The position numbers and the translations under genes were made by a program. A DNA stretch of 32,449 nt, from the IMG/VR virus record IMGVR_UViG_3300025771_000106, positions 1-32,449 of that record; one strand, given 5' to 3'. Position 1 is the first letter of the stretch. Each line of letters begins with the position of its first letter. This document shows positions 1 through 8,601 of the stretch, piece by piece. This DNA comes from a virus. The notes below the pieces were generated by a model that saw only the letters and a program-made list of their open reading frames with translations, had not been told where the DNA came from and ran no database searches.

Positions 1-45
1 CCAGCGGCGGCGGCTATAATTGCCGGCACAGCTGGAGCCCAGTGA
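1..45 (+). CDS. 3' end of a head-region gene (partial)
   Basis: Only the last 14 codons are in the window, read from base 1 as PAAAAIIAGTAGAQ and then TGA. The small-residue-rich tail is compatible with a capsid or decoration protein C-terminus, and the position just before head-completion genes agrees, but there is too little sequence to identify it. The stop overlaps a possible GTG start at 42 in the GTGA arrangement, a coupling style common in this genome. An alternative is that frame 3 is open from the window edge and the real upstream gene ends at 128. Confidence 0.4.
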   Translation, partial: PAAAAIIAGTAGAQ

Positions 46-128
46 CCGCTTCATTCATTGACTCCGCTGGGCTCGATGTCGCGAAGTCGGCAGATATCAG
101 GAAGGCCAACCAAGGAGGCAAGCGATGA
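42..128 (+). CDS. tiny 28-residue ORF before head-completion gene, or tail of a larger upstream gene
   Basis: A GTG at 42 is preceded by CTGGAG at a usable ribosome-binding distance and opens a 28-codon frame that ends in an ATGA overlap with the next gene at 125. The product is charged and has no recognisable domain. The same frame is open leftward to the window edge, so this may instead be the C-terminal end of a longer gene. The tight stop/start overlaps on both sides are the main support for translation. Confidence 0.33.
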   Translation: MTASFIDSAGLDVAKSADIRKANQGGKR

Positions 129-1066
129 GGAAGACACCCACCGGTCAAGTGATTCACTTTATCTGGAACCCGCGCTCACCCTACACAGGGAGCGCAACAC
201 TGACCGTTGAATTCAGCACGCCTTTCTCTAGCGTTCTGACTCAGCAGAGAGCTGATGTGAGCGTAACCACAATCGCCACTGATCGAAGAACACTGGCGCT
301 CTCTGCTCCTGTCGCTGTTGCGCTCGAGCGTGATGAGGTCAGAGCGTTCCTGACTACCACTCGAGACACTTGGTACTCAGTCAAGGTCAGCAGGCTGGGA
401 GGCTCAACCGCTGTTCTCGCTGAGCCGCTACCAAGAGAGCTTGATCTCACTTCAGCCGCTACGCTTAACTTTGCTTCAGCGGTTGTTGATATTCCAGCGG
501 TCAACGCGGTCACCGGGCTCTATCCTTACAAGATCGCCTATGAGTCAGAGGCCGGCTCGAACGTCGTTGAGTGTGGAGTTCTGAAGGTAACGCCGCGACC
601 CTTTGACACTGGGCTGAATCATGATCAGCTCGTTGATCGTTTCCCCCAGTTGGCTGACATGGTCCCAAGGCGCCAAAGCGATCTCTTGCCACAGATCAAC
701 GCGGCGCTTGATGAGATGATCTTAGCTATCCGTGATCATGTGGTTGCTGATGGCGTGACTGAGGATGAGGTCTTTAATCAAGGCTCCTTCATGAGCGCTC
801 ACGCCTACTGTACAGCGGCGCTCGTGTATGAGTCAGCCCTTCAGCTTGATGTCGCTGAACAGATGAGAGCGAGGTGTCAGGAGCTGCTCGAGGTCGCTCT
901 TAGATCAGTCACTCTTGACCTCGATGGTGATGGGGTTATTGATGAGGGAGAGATTGACCTCAGACGCACCGGCGGCAGCTCAACCGACTTCAGAGCGAGC
1001 TGGCGCGGCTACGTCAAGAGCGCCAATGATTCGCGGTTCACACCCACGCGAGGGATGAGGCACTGA
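125..1066 (+). CDS. putative head-tail connector/adaptor protein with an EF-hand loop
   Basis: A 313-residue product begins with ATG behind a strong AAGGAGG ribosome site (about 113-119). Residues 1-155 are beta-rich and Ser/Thr/Val-rich, as in virion structural proteins. Residues 160-260 are helical, with a segment resembling head-tail connector (gp6/DUF1320-like) proteins, which usually sit between capsid and tail-completion genes as here. Residues 265-276 form a textbook calcium-binding EF-hand loop, DLDGDGVIDEGE, with acidic ligands at positions 1, 3, 5, 9 and 12. Fusion of a beta domain to a connector-like helical domain is unusual. The connector role rests mainly on gene order and size; the EF-hand is directly visible. 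Confidence 0.55.
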   Translation: MRKTPTGQVIHFIWNPRSPYTGSATLTVEFSTPFSSVLTQQRADVSVTTIATDRRTLALSAPVAVALERDEVRAFLTTTRDTWYSVKVSRLGGSTAVLAEPLPRELDLTSAATLNFASAVVDIPAVNAVTGLYPYKIAYESEAGSNVVECGVLKVTPRPFDTGLNHDQLVDRFPQLADMVPRRQSDLLPQINAALDEMILAIRDHVVADGVTEDEVFNQGSFMSAHAYCTAALVYESALQLDVAEQMRARCQELLEVALRSVTLDLDGDGVIDEGEIDLRRTGGSSTDFRASWRGYVKSANDSRFTPTRGMRH

Positions 1067-1566
1067 TGGCAGCTAGAGTAAATCTTAACTTGCCTCGCTC
1101 ACTGTGGACCTCTCAAGACTCTTTGAGATTGGCCTCCAATACTCTGGCATCAATCAAGCTCAGAACAGGTAAAGGGCTGGACGCCAATGGCAAGCCTTTT
1201 AAGCCTTACAGCACAACTCCCATTTATGTGGCGAAGCGAGGAGCGCGGCTCAAACCAAAGGGCGGCCGGCCCAGTCGAACAGGCAAGAGCATTTACTATG
1301 AGGGCGGCTATCAGCAATATAAGAACCAGAGCAGGAGGCGAGGACAGAGCACTGACAGCGCTGAAGTTGACTTGGTCCTGAGCGGCAACATGATGAACAA
1401 CTTGGTAGTCAAAGAGGCCACAGCTTCAGGCTTTACCATTGGCCTCACCAAACATGCTCAATATGGATTTGCGGTCAATGAGACTCGTGAGTTTATCGGG
1501 CTAAGCCCTGATGATATTGAAGTGTTAATGGACTCAGCAGAAGCTGAATTAAGGCGCAAGCTATGA
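1066..1566 (+). CDS. phage virion morphogenesis / tail completion protein (Mu gpG-like)
   Basis: The 166-residue product is basic in its first two thirds (loop with GGRPSRTGKS at about residues 66-75) and carries near its C-terminus the motif NETREFIGLSPDDIEVL, typical of the phage virion-morphogenesis family (Mu gpG, P2 gpS-like). In that family the motif is usually R-x-F-[IL]-G-L-[ST] followed by a helix. These proteins act at the head-tail joint or help complete the tail. The ATG overlaps the previous stop by one base (TGATG) and the gene ends in an ATGA overlap with the next, so the three genes are translationally coupled. Position after a connector and before the tail terminator agrees. 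Confidence 0.7.
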   Translation: MAARVNLNLPRSLWTSQDSLRLASNTLASIKLRTGKGLDANGKPFKPYSTTPIYVAKRGARLKPKGGRPSRTGKSIYYEGGYQQYKNQSRRRGQSTDSAEVDLVLSGNMMNNLVVKEATASGFTIGLTKHAQYGFAVNETREFIGLSPDDIEVLMDSAEAELRRKL

Positions 1567-2024
1567 GCCAAGGAATCGCGGCAGCTCTCACACATCTAGA
1601 GGGCATGATTATGGACGTGACCCCAAAGAGAGACGTTCATCATGGATTCGTTGCTTTAGCTCGAGGAGATGGCAGCACACCCCCATTAACTCAGCGGTCG
1701 AACTCAACACGCTTCTTCACTCTAGACATCTCTGGCTTTACTGAGGACGATGGCGCGGCCGGCCTCTCAGGTCGCAGACGCTCAACCATAAATCTCAATG
1801 TGCGCTATGATATCCCCAGAGACGCGCTCTATTTACAGCGTATGATTTCAGAGGACGCCGAGAGTTTACTCGTTAAGCTCAAGGGGCCAGAGTATGATCT
1901 GATTAATACTGGGATTGTCTCAGTGATCCCTGAAGCGCCAATCTTAACGCCGGTTGACGCGGTCAATGATACCGGCGCATTTATCCTGACCCTTCCTTTT
2001 GTCCTGCTCTACTTGGAGGCTTAA
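1563..2024 (+). CDS. putative tail terminator (minor tail protein U-like)
   Basis: A 153-residue protein starts in an ATGA overlap with the preceding gene. Size, mixed alpha/beta composition and position immediately before the tail tube gene match tail terminators (lambda gpU, HK97 gp10 neighbourhood), which cap the tail tube at the head-proximal end. The central region NLNVRYDIPRDALYLQRM and the hydrophobic C-terminal strand (ILTLPFVLLYLEA) are consistent with the family fold, but there is no diagnostic motif, so the call leans on synteny. Confidence 0.5.
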   Translation: MSQGIAAALTHLEGMIMDVTPKRDVHHGFVALARGDGSTPPLTQRSNSTRFFTLDISGFTEDDGAAGLSGRRRSTINLNVRYDIPRDALYLQRMISEDAESLLVKLKGPEYDLINTGIVSVIPEAPILTPVDAVNDTGAFILTLPFVLLYLEA

Positions 2025-2026
2025 TC

Positions 2027-3334
2027 ATGACAGTCACTCATAGATCAATCAGTGTAGCGAAAGAGAGCAGCTTTGGCTCACTCAGCAGCTCCACCGGTCT
2101 CCCTGATAATTCAGGGCTCACCTATACCTCAATCCCGTGTGAGCGTGACCCCATCATCATACCCGGCGAGGTGGTAGCCTCAGAGCGCAACGACGCTCGA
2201 GACGGTTCTTACTTTGTGCCACCAGAGCCTGACACAGTATGGAGCGGCGGCAGTCGAGTGAGGCGGCGCACTGGTCAAGTAGTGGTTCGGGTTGACCTCA
2301 CCACAATAGGCACAGGCGCTGACACCTACGCCTCTAACTATCTAGGCCACCTCTTAGGCGCTGGGCTTAAGAATCAGCTGCCCTCTATTGTTGATGGTGA
2401 CGCGGCGAGCGCTATCACTAGCGTTAACCAGTTCACCCCAACCTCATCTTATGCAGTCGCTGACACTGGCTGCTTAATTGGCGCTGAGCTCAATGGGCGC
2501 GCTGAATATTCAGCGATCACTGATAATGATGTTGGTGGTGATGTTACGGTTTCACCGGCCTTCAGCGCTGGCTTCACTGGAACGCCCACGCTCTATTCAT
2601 TGGCTACTTGGTACGTTCCATCTAGAAACGACACAGGGACCAAAGATCACTCTTTGAGCTTTCGCGTTGATGGCGTCAATTATCGCTCTTACGCTTATGG
2701 CTGTGTACTCGAGAGTCTTTCGATCTCGCTCGACAATGGCCGGCTTATGGGAGAGTTCACTTATCAGGCGGCGCTCATCCAAGACGACCACGCCAGCGCA
2801 GTGGGTCCAATTGAGCCCACCTATAACGCTGGGTCTCCTCCATTCTTCAGGGGCTCATATGTCGTGATCTCTGATGGCTCACCGGCAAGCCTTTCAAATG
2901 GCACAGTCGGAGAGACTCAAGGGCGAATCGCGCTGGACTGTGAAGACTTCACGTTGACGCTCACCAACACTCTCACACCACTGGGACACTCAAACAGCAT
3001 CCTAGCAATGAGCGGTATGGATATTAGCGACGTATCAGTTGAGCTGAGCCTCACTCTCTCAACGGTCAACACGACAATCGCGAACGATTACTTTAATCGT
3101 ACTGTCCGTCAAGTCATCGTTGGGACTGGCCCAATTGCAGATGGCAAGGGTTGCGCCATCATGATCCCGGCTGCTCAGCTCACCAATGACCCAAGCGCTT
3201 ATGATGTGAGCGGTAATGATATCGTTAGGCAGCAGCTCACCTATCAACAGAGCCGCTATGCTGGAGACTTCACAACAGCATCCTATGAGAGCAACGCTGG
3301 AAATTCACCGTTTAGATTGGGGCTTGGTGTCTGA
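2027..3334 (+). CDS. major tail tube protein
   Basis: A 435-residue, Ser/Thr/Gly/Val-rich beta protein starts two bases after the previous stop, with GGAGG just upstream (about 2014-2018). It opens with a typical tube-protein N-terminus (SISVAKESSFGS) and has a segment at about residues 205-250 (LSFRVDGVNYRSYAYGCVLES...) resembling tail-tube proteins of non-contractile phages. It is followed directly by the frameshifted chaperone pair and the tape measure, the conserved tail order. It is longer than lambda gpV (246 residues), so an added decorating domain is likely. No sheath gene accompanies it, which supports a siphovirus-type tail. Confidence 0.65.
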   Translation: MTVTHRSISVAKESSFGSLSSSTGLPDNSGLTYTSIPCERDPIIIPGEVVASERNDARDGSYFVPPEPDTVWSGGSRVRRRTGQVVVRVDLTTIGTGADTYASNYLGHLLGAGLKNQLPSIVDGDAASAITSVNQFTPTSSYAVADTGCLIGAELNGRAEYSAITDNDVGGDVTVSPAFSAGFTGTPTLYSLATWYVPSRNDTGTKDHSLSFRVDGVNYRSYAYGCVLESLSISLDNGRLMGEFTYQAALIQDDHASAVGPIEPTYNAGSPPFFRGSYVVISDGSPASLSNGTVGETQGRIALDCEDFTLTLTNTLTPLGHSNSILAMSGMDISDVSVELSLTLSTVNTTIANDYFNRTVRQVIVGTGPIADGKGCAIMIPAAQLTNDPSAYDVSGNDIVRQQLTYQQSRYAGDFTTASYESNAGNSPFRLGLGV

Positions 3335-3843
3335 TGTTGCGCTTTCTCACTGATTCGTCTCAAACCATTGAAGTGGTGACGACCTGTGATCCAGAGGTGT
3401 TATGTGATGACACCCAGAGACAGCTCTATCTTGAATCGGGTGACATCGAGGCGCTTGAGTCAGTTGGTGGGGATGCAACCTGCTTCACGCTCAAGGCGCT
3501 CTCACCGAGTGAGAGGGAACAGGCTGAAGTTAGGGCTGGAGCTCTTCAGCGGTCAGAGCTGGGCCGGCTGCTTTGGTCTGAAGCTCCAAGCGATTCAGCT
3601 GAGCGAGCGCGATGGCATCATGAGTTATCAGATGATGAGCGTGAGGCTATGGCTGGATATCAAGCTTACTTATCAAGGGTCTACCTTGAAATGATTCGAG
3701 GCGCTCTCGTTCACATTGATGGCGAGGCGGCGAGCGTTGAACAGCTCGACATGATTAGGCCAGACAGTCACAGAGTCCAAGTCATCTCAGAGTTGGTCCT
3801 TCACATTCAGAGAATCAGTCTGCTAGGTATTGAGGGAAAATAG
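3334..3843 (+). CDS. tail assembly chaperone, short form (gpG-like)
   Basis: The 169-residue acidic, mostly helical protein lies between the tail tube and the tape measure, where dsDNA phages encode tail-assembly chaperones that coat the tape measure during tail assembly. It ends ...GIEGK and a TAG at 3841, immediately after the heptamer GGGAAAA (3834-3840), which is in the correct phase for -1 ribosomal slippage. The start is in a TGATG overlap with the tube gene. Identification relies on position, size and the slippery site. Confidence 0.68.
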   Translation: MLRFLTDSSQTIEVVTTCDPEVLCDDTQRQLYLESGDIEALESVGGDATCFTLKALSPSEREQAEVRAGALQRSELGRLLWSEAPSDSAERARWHHELSDDEREAMAGYQAYLSRVYLEMIRGALVHIDGEAASVEQLDMIRPDSHRVQVISELVLHIQRISLLGIEGK

Positions 3844-4268
3844 CGCTGGCGGCTTCGGTGTGGCTTGGTCACTCTCGAGGCCGCGCTTGGAGTTGCGACC
3901 AATGCAGAGCTAACCCAAAGCTGAGAGCTCAGCGCGGCTCATGTGGTGGACCCTTCAAACAGGGATTGCCACTTGTTCAAGAGGATGAAGAAGGCCGCTT
4001 TATTGAGGGCTTCAGGGTCTGCCCTGACAGCGGCGAGGACTTCAGCGATTTAAAGATAAGGTCTTGCCCGGTGGCTGGAGCCAACAGGATGGCCAGCATC
4101 ATCGTCTCATATCGTCGCCACCAGTCTGGCCTTCTTTCTATTGAGCGAGCATATCCTAAACCAACTTGTGCTATTATCGAAGCGTTCGAGACCCTACACA
4201 TAAACTCAGAGTCAGCTCAGATCAGGGCTCATGAGAGAGCGATGAGGGAGAGTTATGGCAACCAATGA
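3334..4268 (+). CDS. tail assembly chaperone, long frameshift product (gpGT-like)
   Basis: Slipping one base back at 3834-3840 reads GGG AAA ATA and enters the open frame that runs to 4268, giving a fusion of about 311 residues: 169 from the first gene plus a 142-residue extension beginning IALAASVWLGH. The extension has no ATG or convincing ribosome site of its own near its beginning; the first in-frame start-like codon, a GTG at 3858, lies after the shift. The extension carries a cysteine cluster (CDQC, then CGG, later VCP and SCP) that could bind metal, unlike lambda gpT. It ends 14 bases into the tape measure gene. The phase agreement is directly visible; the shift itself is inferred. Confidence 0.7.
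3834..3840 (+). other. programmed -1 ribosomal frameshift site, GGGAAAA
   Basis: The zero-frame codons are GAG GGA AAA TAG, so the heptamer reads G GGA AAA, an X XXY YYZ slippery site. It sits directly before the zero-frame stop and leads into the -1 frame, open to 4268. Downstream, AGCGC (3842-3846) can pair with GCGCT near 3886-3891, a possible stimulatory stem. A -1 shift in the tail chaperone genes is conserved across long-tailed phages. Confidence 0.78.
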
Positions 4269-6318
4269 AATTGAAATTGAAGTCACCCTTGACGACAAGA
4301 ATGCGCTCAAAGGGCTCGATAAATTAGAGAAGGCCGGTGAGAGTGTTGGTGAGGGCTTCAGCGCTTTAGGCTCTTCAGTCAGTGCTATGGGTGGAGAGCT
4401 CAATGAGACTCTAGGTTCACTAGGTGAGAGCGTTGGTGGTGTAGCCTCATCAATGACGGGATTGACCCAAGCGGCAAAGGGGGCCGGCGGTTCATTCACT
4501 GCTATGATTGGGCCGATTGGGGCTGTGGCTGTTGCTATCGCCAGCGCTTATCATGCTCTTCAAGATTACATTGGAGCCAGCCGAGATGCTGAGATTAGGA
4601 CTGAGGCTTATAAAGCTTCGGCTGCTGAGCTCACCGCTTTTATTGAAGAGTTGGCAGTTGCTCAGGTTAAATTAAACGCTGAGCAGATTAGAGAGCTTGA
4701 TGAGCTCACCAGAGAGGCCAAATTTAGGATTGAGCGCGCTCAGCTCATCAGAGAAGAAAACGCAGAGCGAAGGTCTCAGATTGATCTCTTGGCTCAAGAG
4801 ATTGACGTATTAAAAGCGATGAGTGAAAGAGCTCGCGCTACCTTTGGAGACTTGGCTACTCTTGGAATGTCTCAAATGATTGAGGCTAAGCTCAAGGCTC
4901 AGGAGAAGCTTCAGGCTAAAGTCAATAAGACTTCAGCGCTCGCCATTGGCTTGGCTCAAGAGGGTGCTTCTGAATTCGCTAAAGCTGAAGCTAGAAAAGA
5001 AGAGCTTCTCAAGCAAGCTCCTGAGTTCAGAGAACAGGTTGAGGAGAAAGAGCGGCAGCTCTTAGAGCAAGCTCAGGCTGATAGGCTCGCCAGAGTTAAA
5101 GACAGCGCTGAAGCTCAGATAGTCACAGCGGTGACAGCCTCAGAGCGCAAGGTTAGAGAGATCAACAAGATTGAGGACGTGGCTGAGCGAGCCAAGAACG
5201 AGGCTATAGCGGCTGAGCGCGAACGCCTCCAAGCTCAGATTGATGATATTAATAAGAAAGCCGCTGACAAGAGGAGAGCTGAGCAAGCCAAGCGGCTGGC
5301 TGACCAGAGAGCCAGAGCAGCAAAAGAGCTAGCGCTAGAGCGGCTGAAGCAGGCTGAGCTTGCAAGGATTAGAAGGGCAGAGATTGAGCAGCTTAAGATT
5401 AGCGGCTCAGGAGCGCTTGAGGTTTTACAGCTTCAGTATGACCTAGAGGTTGAGCTCGCCGGTGACAATCAGCGCAAGCTCACAGCGCTTGAACTTGAGT
5501 TTGAAAATAGGCGGACTGTGATTGTGCAGGAGGAAGAGCGCAAGAGACAAGAAGCGGCGAGGGTGGCCGCTGAAGAGGAACAGCGAAAAGCTCAACAGCG
5601 TCAAGCGTTTATCCTGAGCAGTCTGGAGTTCGACGCTCGAATGATGGAGGACGGACTTGATAAAGAGCTGACGCTACTTGACCTCAAATACCGTCGAGAG
5701 GTTGAGCTTGCAGAGCACTCACAAGAGGAGCTCACTGAGCTTCAGAGGAGGCATGAAGCTGAGCGCCTCGCGATCACTGAGAGGTCAGTCAAGACTCAGA
5801 TTGAGACGTTGGCCCAATACACGTCAACAGTAAGTCAAGGTCTAGCAGAAAGCGCTTATAATGCTGCCCTCTTCGGTGAGAGCTTCAGCCAGAGTATTGG
5901 AGAGGTTCTCGTATCGTTGGGACGTCAAGCCGGTGTTGAGTCACTCATGGAATTGGCAAGAGGTACAGCGGCCTTATTCTTGAATCCTGCACTAGCCTCC
6001 AATCACTTCATCGCATCTGGGATATTTGGCGCGGCGGCGGCTGTGGCTGGTTCAGCCGGCGCTGCTTTGGGCGGCGGTGGTGGCGGTGGTGGTGGAGCGT
6101 CTGTTGCAGCTCGAGGCGCTTCACCTTCTGGAGCTCCACAGACAGCGCCAGCGCCAGAGAGGGAGAGGGCTGAGTCAACCTCGATGGTGTTCAATATCAA
6201 CTTTGGTAACTCGACAATCTACGACACCAAGAGAGCTGCTCAGGATGCTATGGCTAGTGAGATCATGAGAACGATGAACCGACAGCGGCGGGGCTCTCCT
6301 CGCTTCATGGGAGTGTGA
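4255..6318 (+). CDS. tail tape measure protein
   Basis: The 687-residue product starts with ATG behind GAGGGAGAG and overlaps the chaperone extension by 14 bases. Residues 1-100 are Gly/Ser/Ala-rich with hydrophobic helices, 110-520 are long Ala/Glu/Lys/Arg-rich coiled coils (many AEAR and EEERKRQEA-type runs), and 525-620 hold hydrophobic segments with a nine-glycine run. This is the classic tape measure layout. The protein sets tail length and is ejected with the DNA. By the usual ruler relation of about 1.5 angstrom per residue it predicts a tail near 100 nm, an inference. Position after the frameshifted chaperones confirms the call. Confidence 0.85.
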   Translation: MATNEIEIEVTLDDKNALKGLDKLEKAGESVGEGFSALGSSVSAMGGELNETLGSLGESVGGVASSMTGLTQAAKGAGGSFTAMIGPIGAVAVAIASAYHALQDYIGASRDAEIRTEAYKASAAELTAFIEELAVAQVKLNAEQIRELDELTREAKFRIERAQLIREENAERRSQIDLLAQEIDVLKAMSERARATFGDLATLGMSQMIEAKLKAQEKLQAKVNKTSALAIGLAQEGASEFAKAEARKEELLKQAPEFREQVEEKERQLLEQAQADRLARVKDSAEAQIVTAVTASERKVREINKIEDVAERAKNEAIAAERERLQAQIDDINKKAADKRRAEQAKRLADQRARAAKELALERLKQAELARIRRAEIEQLKISGSGALEVLQLQYDLEVELAGDNQRKLTALELEFENRRTVIVQEEERKRQEAARVAAEEEQRKAQQRQAFILSSLEFDARMMEDGLDKELTLLDLKYRREVELAEHSQEELTELQRRHEAERLAITERSVKTQIETLAQYTSTVSQGLAESAYNAALFGESFSQSIGEVLVSLGRQAGVESLMELARGTAALFLNPALASNHFIASGIFGAAAAVAGSAGAALGGGGGGGGGASVAARGASPSGAPQTAPAPERERAESTSMVFNINFGNSTIYDTKRAAQDAMASEIMRTMNRQRRGSPRFMGV

Positions 6319-6321
6319 CCA

Positions 6322-7527
6322 ATGCCTTTAAATAATCCTGCTCCTCAGTTTGGGCTGCTCACTGAGTACGACCTGAGAGACCTCAGCGGCGTTAAGCTCT
6401 TCACGCGAGGCGCGAGCCCCATCACCTTTCCCACATTCTCAGCGGGTGAAGGTGTGTATGAAGACGCGCTCTTCCTGCTCAACGGGCGGTCCAGCGCAAC
6501 CAATAACACAGCGACATCACAGGCTCAGAGCTCAGCAACCTTTGGGTCAGGGTGGAGCGTGAGCTTGACTGAAGATGACAAGGTTAGGATTCAGTCAGAC
6601 GCTGACTTCTCGCTTGTGCTCACCGGGTCAAATGACGCGCTAGGCTTTGGCTCAGCCTCCATCTCTGCCACCTTGGTAGGGTCTGACTATGTGGTCACCG
6701 CTCCACATGACTGGACCAGAGGATTACTCGACCTCACCAACGTCACCTACCGAATCACCAAGGCCGGCGGCGCTTCTCAATTTGATTGGCCGGCGTTCTC
6801 AAAAGTCCAGATTCAAGATGTCACCGTCTTCCTGAGAGACCGCTCAGCGGTGAGCGATGCTGACGCCTTCAGCCTCTCCACCATTGAAGAGCTCGATCAG
6901 ACAGCGGTGAGCAATGTGGGCGTTACTTGGTCAGTGACTGATGATGGCTATTGCCGCTGCTACTACCTGAGCTCACTGGGTGACATCACATGGAACAGCG
7001 ACACCTTTAGAGACACGCTAGGCTTTGAGGGTGACGAGACGCCAACGACATCTGGCGGCTATTCAACCCTGACCTCAACTCATAAGATTGCCGGCGTACT
7101 GATCCCATCGAGGCCATATCAAGACCATCACCTCAACGTTGAGAATATGAGCCAATCACGCCGGCTCATTGGCGGTGGCTATGTCTCTAACCATATCGGC
7201 TCTTATGTGGTCAGCTCACTCCTCTTTGACCTTGACGCGCTATTAGATCAGGTGAGTGATTACCGTCACTTCTCAAACCGCTGGCTCCCTCTCTGCTCTT
7301 CAGGTGAGCGAGTGAACTTTTATCAAGGGTGGGGAGACTCAAGGCGCTCACTGAGGTCAGCACAGGTCACAGCCTCACAGCCAGCTTATGACACTCTATA
7401 CTCATCAGAGGATGATGGTGAGTATGGCAGAATCAGAGGGTCACTCCTAACCTCTGAGTTTGGCTTGGTTTATCCCGGCAGGCTTAAGCGGCGTGTCCCT
7501 GTGCAGATGGAGATTGAGCATCTATGA
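6322..7527 (+). CDS. putative distal tail / minor tail protein
   Basis: A 401-residue beta-rich protein of the tail module begins three bases after the tape measure stop, with GGGAG upstream. There is no signature motif. Two halves are each rich in short strands (LTEDDKVRIQSDADFSLVL; VTWSVTDDGYCRCYYLS) that look alike in rhythm and may be related domains: both describe a 'GFGS' or 'GFEGDE' loop after a D-F/T-F-x-[LD] strand. Distal tail proteins commonly follow the tape measure, so that is the likeliest role. It ends in an ATGA overlap with the next gene. Confidence 0.45.
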   Translation: MPLNNPAPQFGLLTEYDLRDLSGVKLFTRGASPITFPTFSAGEGVYEDALFLLNGRSSATNNTATSQAQSSATFGSGWSVSLTEDDKVRIQSDADFSLVLTGSNDALGFGSASISATLVGSDYVVTAPHDWTRGLLDLTNVTYRITKAGGASQFDWPAFSKVQIQDVTVFLRDRSAVSDADAFSLSTIEELDQTAVSNVGVTWSVTDDGYCRCYYLSSLGDITWNSDTFRDTLGFEGDETPTTSGGYSTLTSTHKIAGVLIPSRPYQDHHLNVENMSQSRRLIGGGYVSNHIGSYVVSSLLFDLDALLDQVSDYRHFSNRWLPLCSSGERVNFYQGWGDSRRSLRSAQVTASQPAYDTLYSSEDDGEYGRIRGSLLTSEFGLVYPGRLKRRVPVQMEIEHL

Positions 7528-8600
7528 GTAACTCATTCACCTCGCCACCAGTGCTAGTCGATCCAGCGAGGACAACAGCAGGCTTAACGATTCGATCAGA
7601 AGAGGCTGCACGATTGGGAGACATGAGTAATTATGCTTTTGCTCATCTCGGTTGTGGCAACGTCTTAACTCAAGCTTGGGATGACGACGTCTGGCCTTTC
7701 TCGCTCACCACCATGACTGACGTCTGTGAGTGGATTATCCCTCATCCCAGTGAGGAGCATGTTGAGCTTAAGTTCATCATCATGGCTCACACCACAGCGG
7801 CAGGCTCAACCGCTAAGGTTACCGTTCAATTTCCACTCAGCGGTAACTCTTACTTCTCTACTGCTACCATCACGGACAGCGCTCGATTTGGTTCAAGCTT
7901 TAACGTGATCACTGTGGCCATCAGCGCGGTTGAAGATGAGACTGTCGCTTATGCTCGACTCTCACTCCAAGCGGCAAGCGGCGCGGTGATTGATGTCGCT
8001 GGAGTGCAAGCGAGTTGGAGCCCATTGAGCTCACCTCTGACAACTCGAGCGCTTGACCAATACGGTGCTGAGGTAATCCCTTTTGGAGCTTCTCGCCTCG
8101 CTGCTGACCTTCCTCTGACCTCTCGCTTTGGTGTCGATCAAGTCAACAACATCACCCAGATGAGGAAGAGGATGAGGACGCTGCTGAGCTGGTCTGGTGT
8201 GAGCGAGAGTGACACCTACACGCTTCAAGGCGCTCTCCATAACGCGGCTGAAGGTCTTGGATCATTTGACCCTCAACTGCTCTACTCTGAGGCCGCGCTT
8301 TTCGCTGGCATGTCAGAGAATGATCTAGATGTTGACGTCTACATCAAGGCCGCCAATGTGGGCGGCTCGCCGCTTATCATCGAGGTGTTTGGTTATCGCC
8401 TCTCGATCACCACCAACGGGTGGAGCTCATTCGGGCTTGACCTGAGATTACCTGAGATTGAGAGAGGTGTTGAGTTTAGGCTGCCCATGTATCGAGTGGG
8501 ATTAGAGCCAACTCAGCATAATGCTGATACACTCCTGAGTGATTCTAACAGAATCGCCACAGCGCCACACGTCACCGGCCTTTGTATTCTAGGAGTTTGA
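7524..8600 (+). CDS. minor tail / tail-tip protein, unrecognised family
   Basis: The 358-residue product is rich in Ser, Thr, Ala and Leu with predicted beta structure and no transmembrane segment. It shares general composition with its two neighbours and is coupled to the preceding gene by ATGA. No family motif was recognised. The position between a putative distal tail protein and the large hub protein argues for a tail-tip structural component. Confidence 0.42.
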   Translation: MSNSFTSPPVLVDPARTTAGLTIRSEEAARLGDMSNYAFAHLGCGNVLTQAWDDDVWPFSLTTMTDVCEWIIPHPSEEHVELKFIIMAHTTAAGSTAKVTVQFPLSGNSYFSTATITDSARFGSSFNVITVAISAVEDETVAYARLSLQAASGAVIDVAGVQASWSPLSSPLTTRALDQYGAEVIPFGASRLAADLPLTSRFGVDQVNNITQMRKRMRTLLSWSGVSESDTYTLQGALHNAAEGLGSFDPQLLYSEAALFAGMSENDLDVDVYIKAANVGGSPLIIEVFGYRLSITTNGWSSFGLDLRLPEIERGVEFRLPMYRVGLEPTQHNADTLLSDSNRIATAPHVTGLCILGV

Positions 8601-8601
8601 A

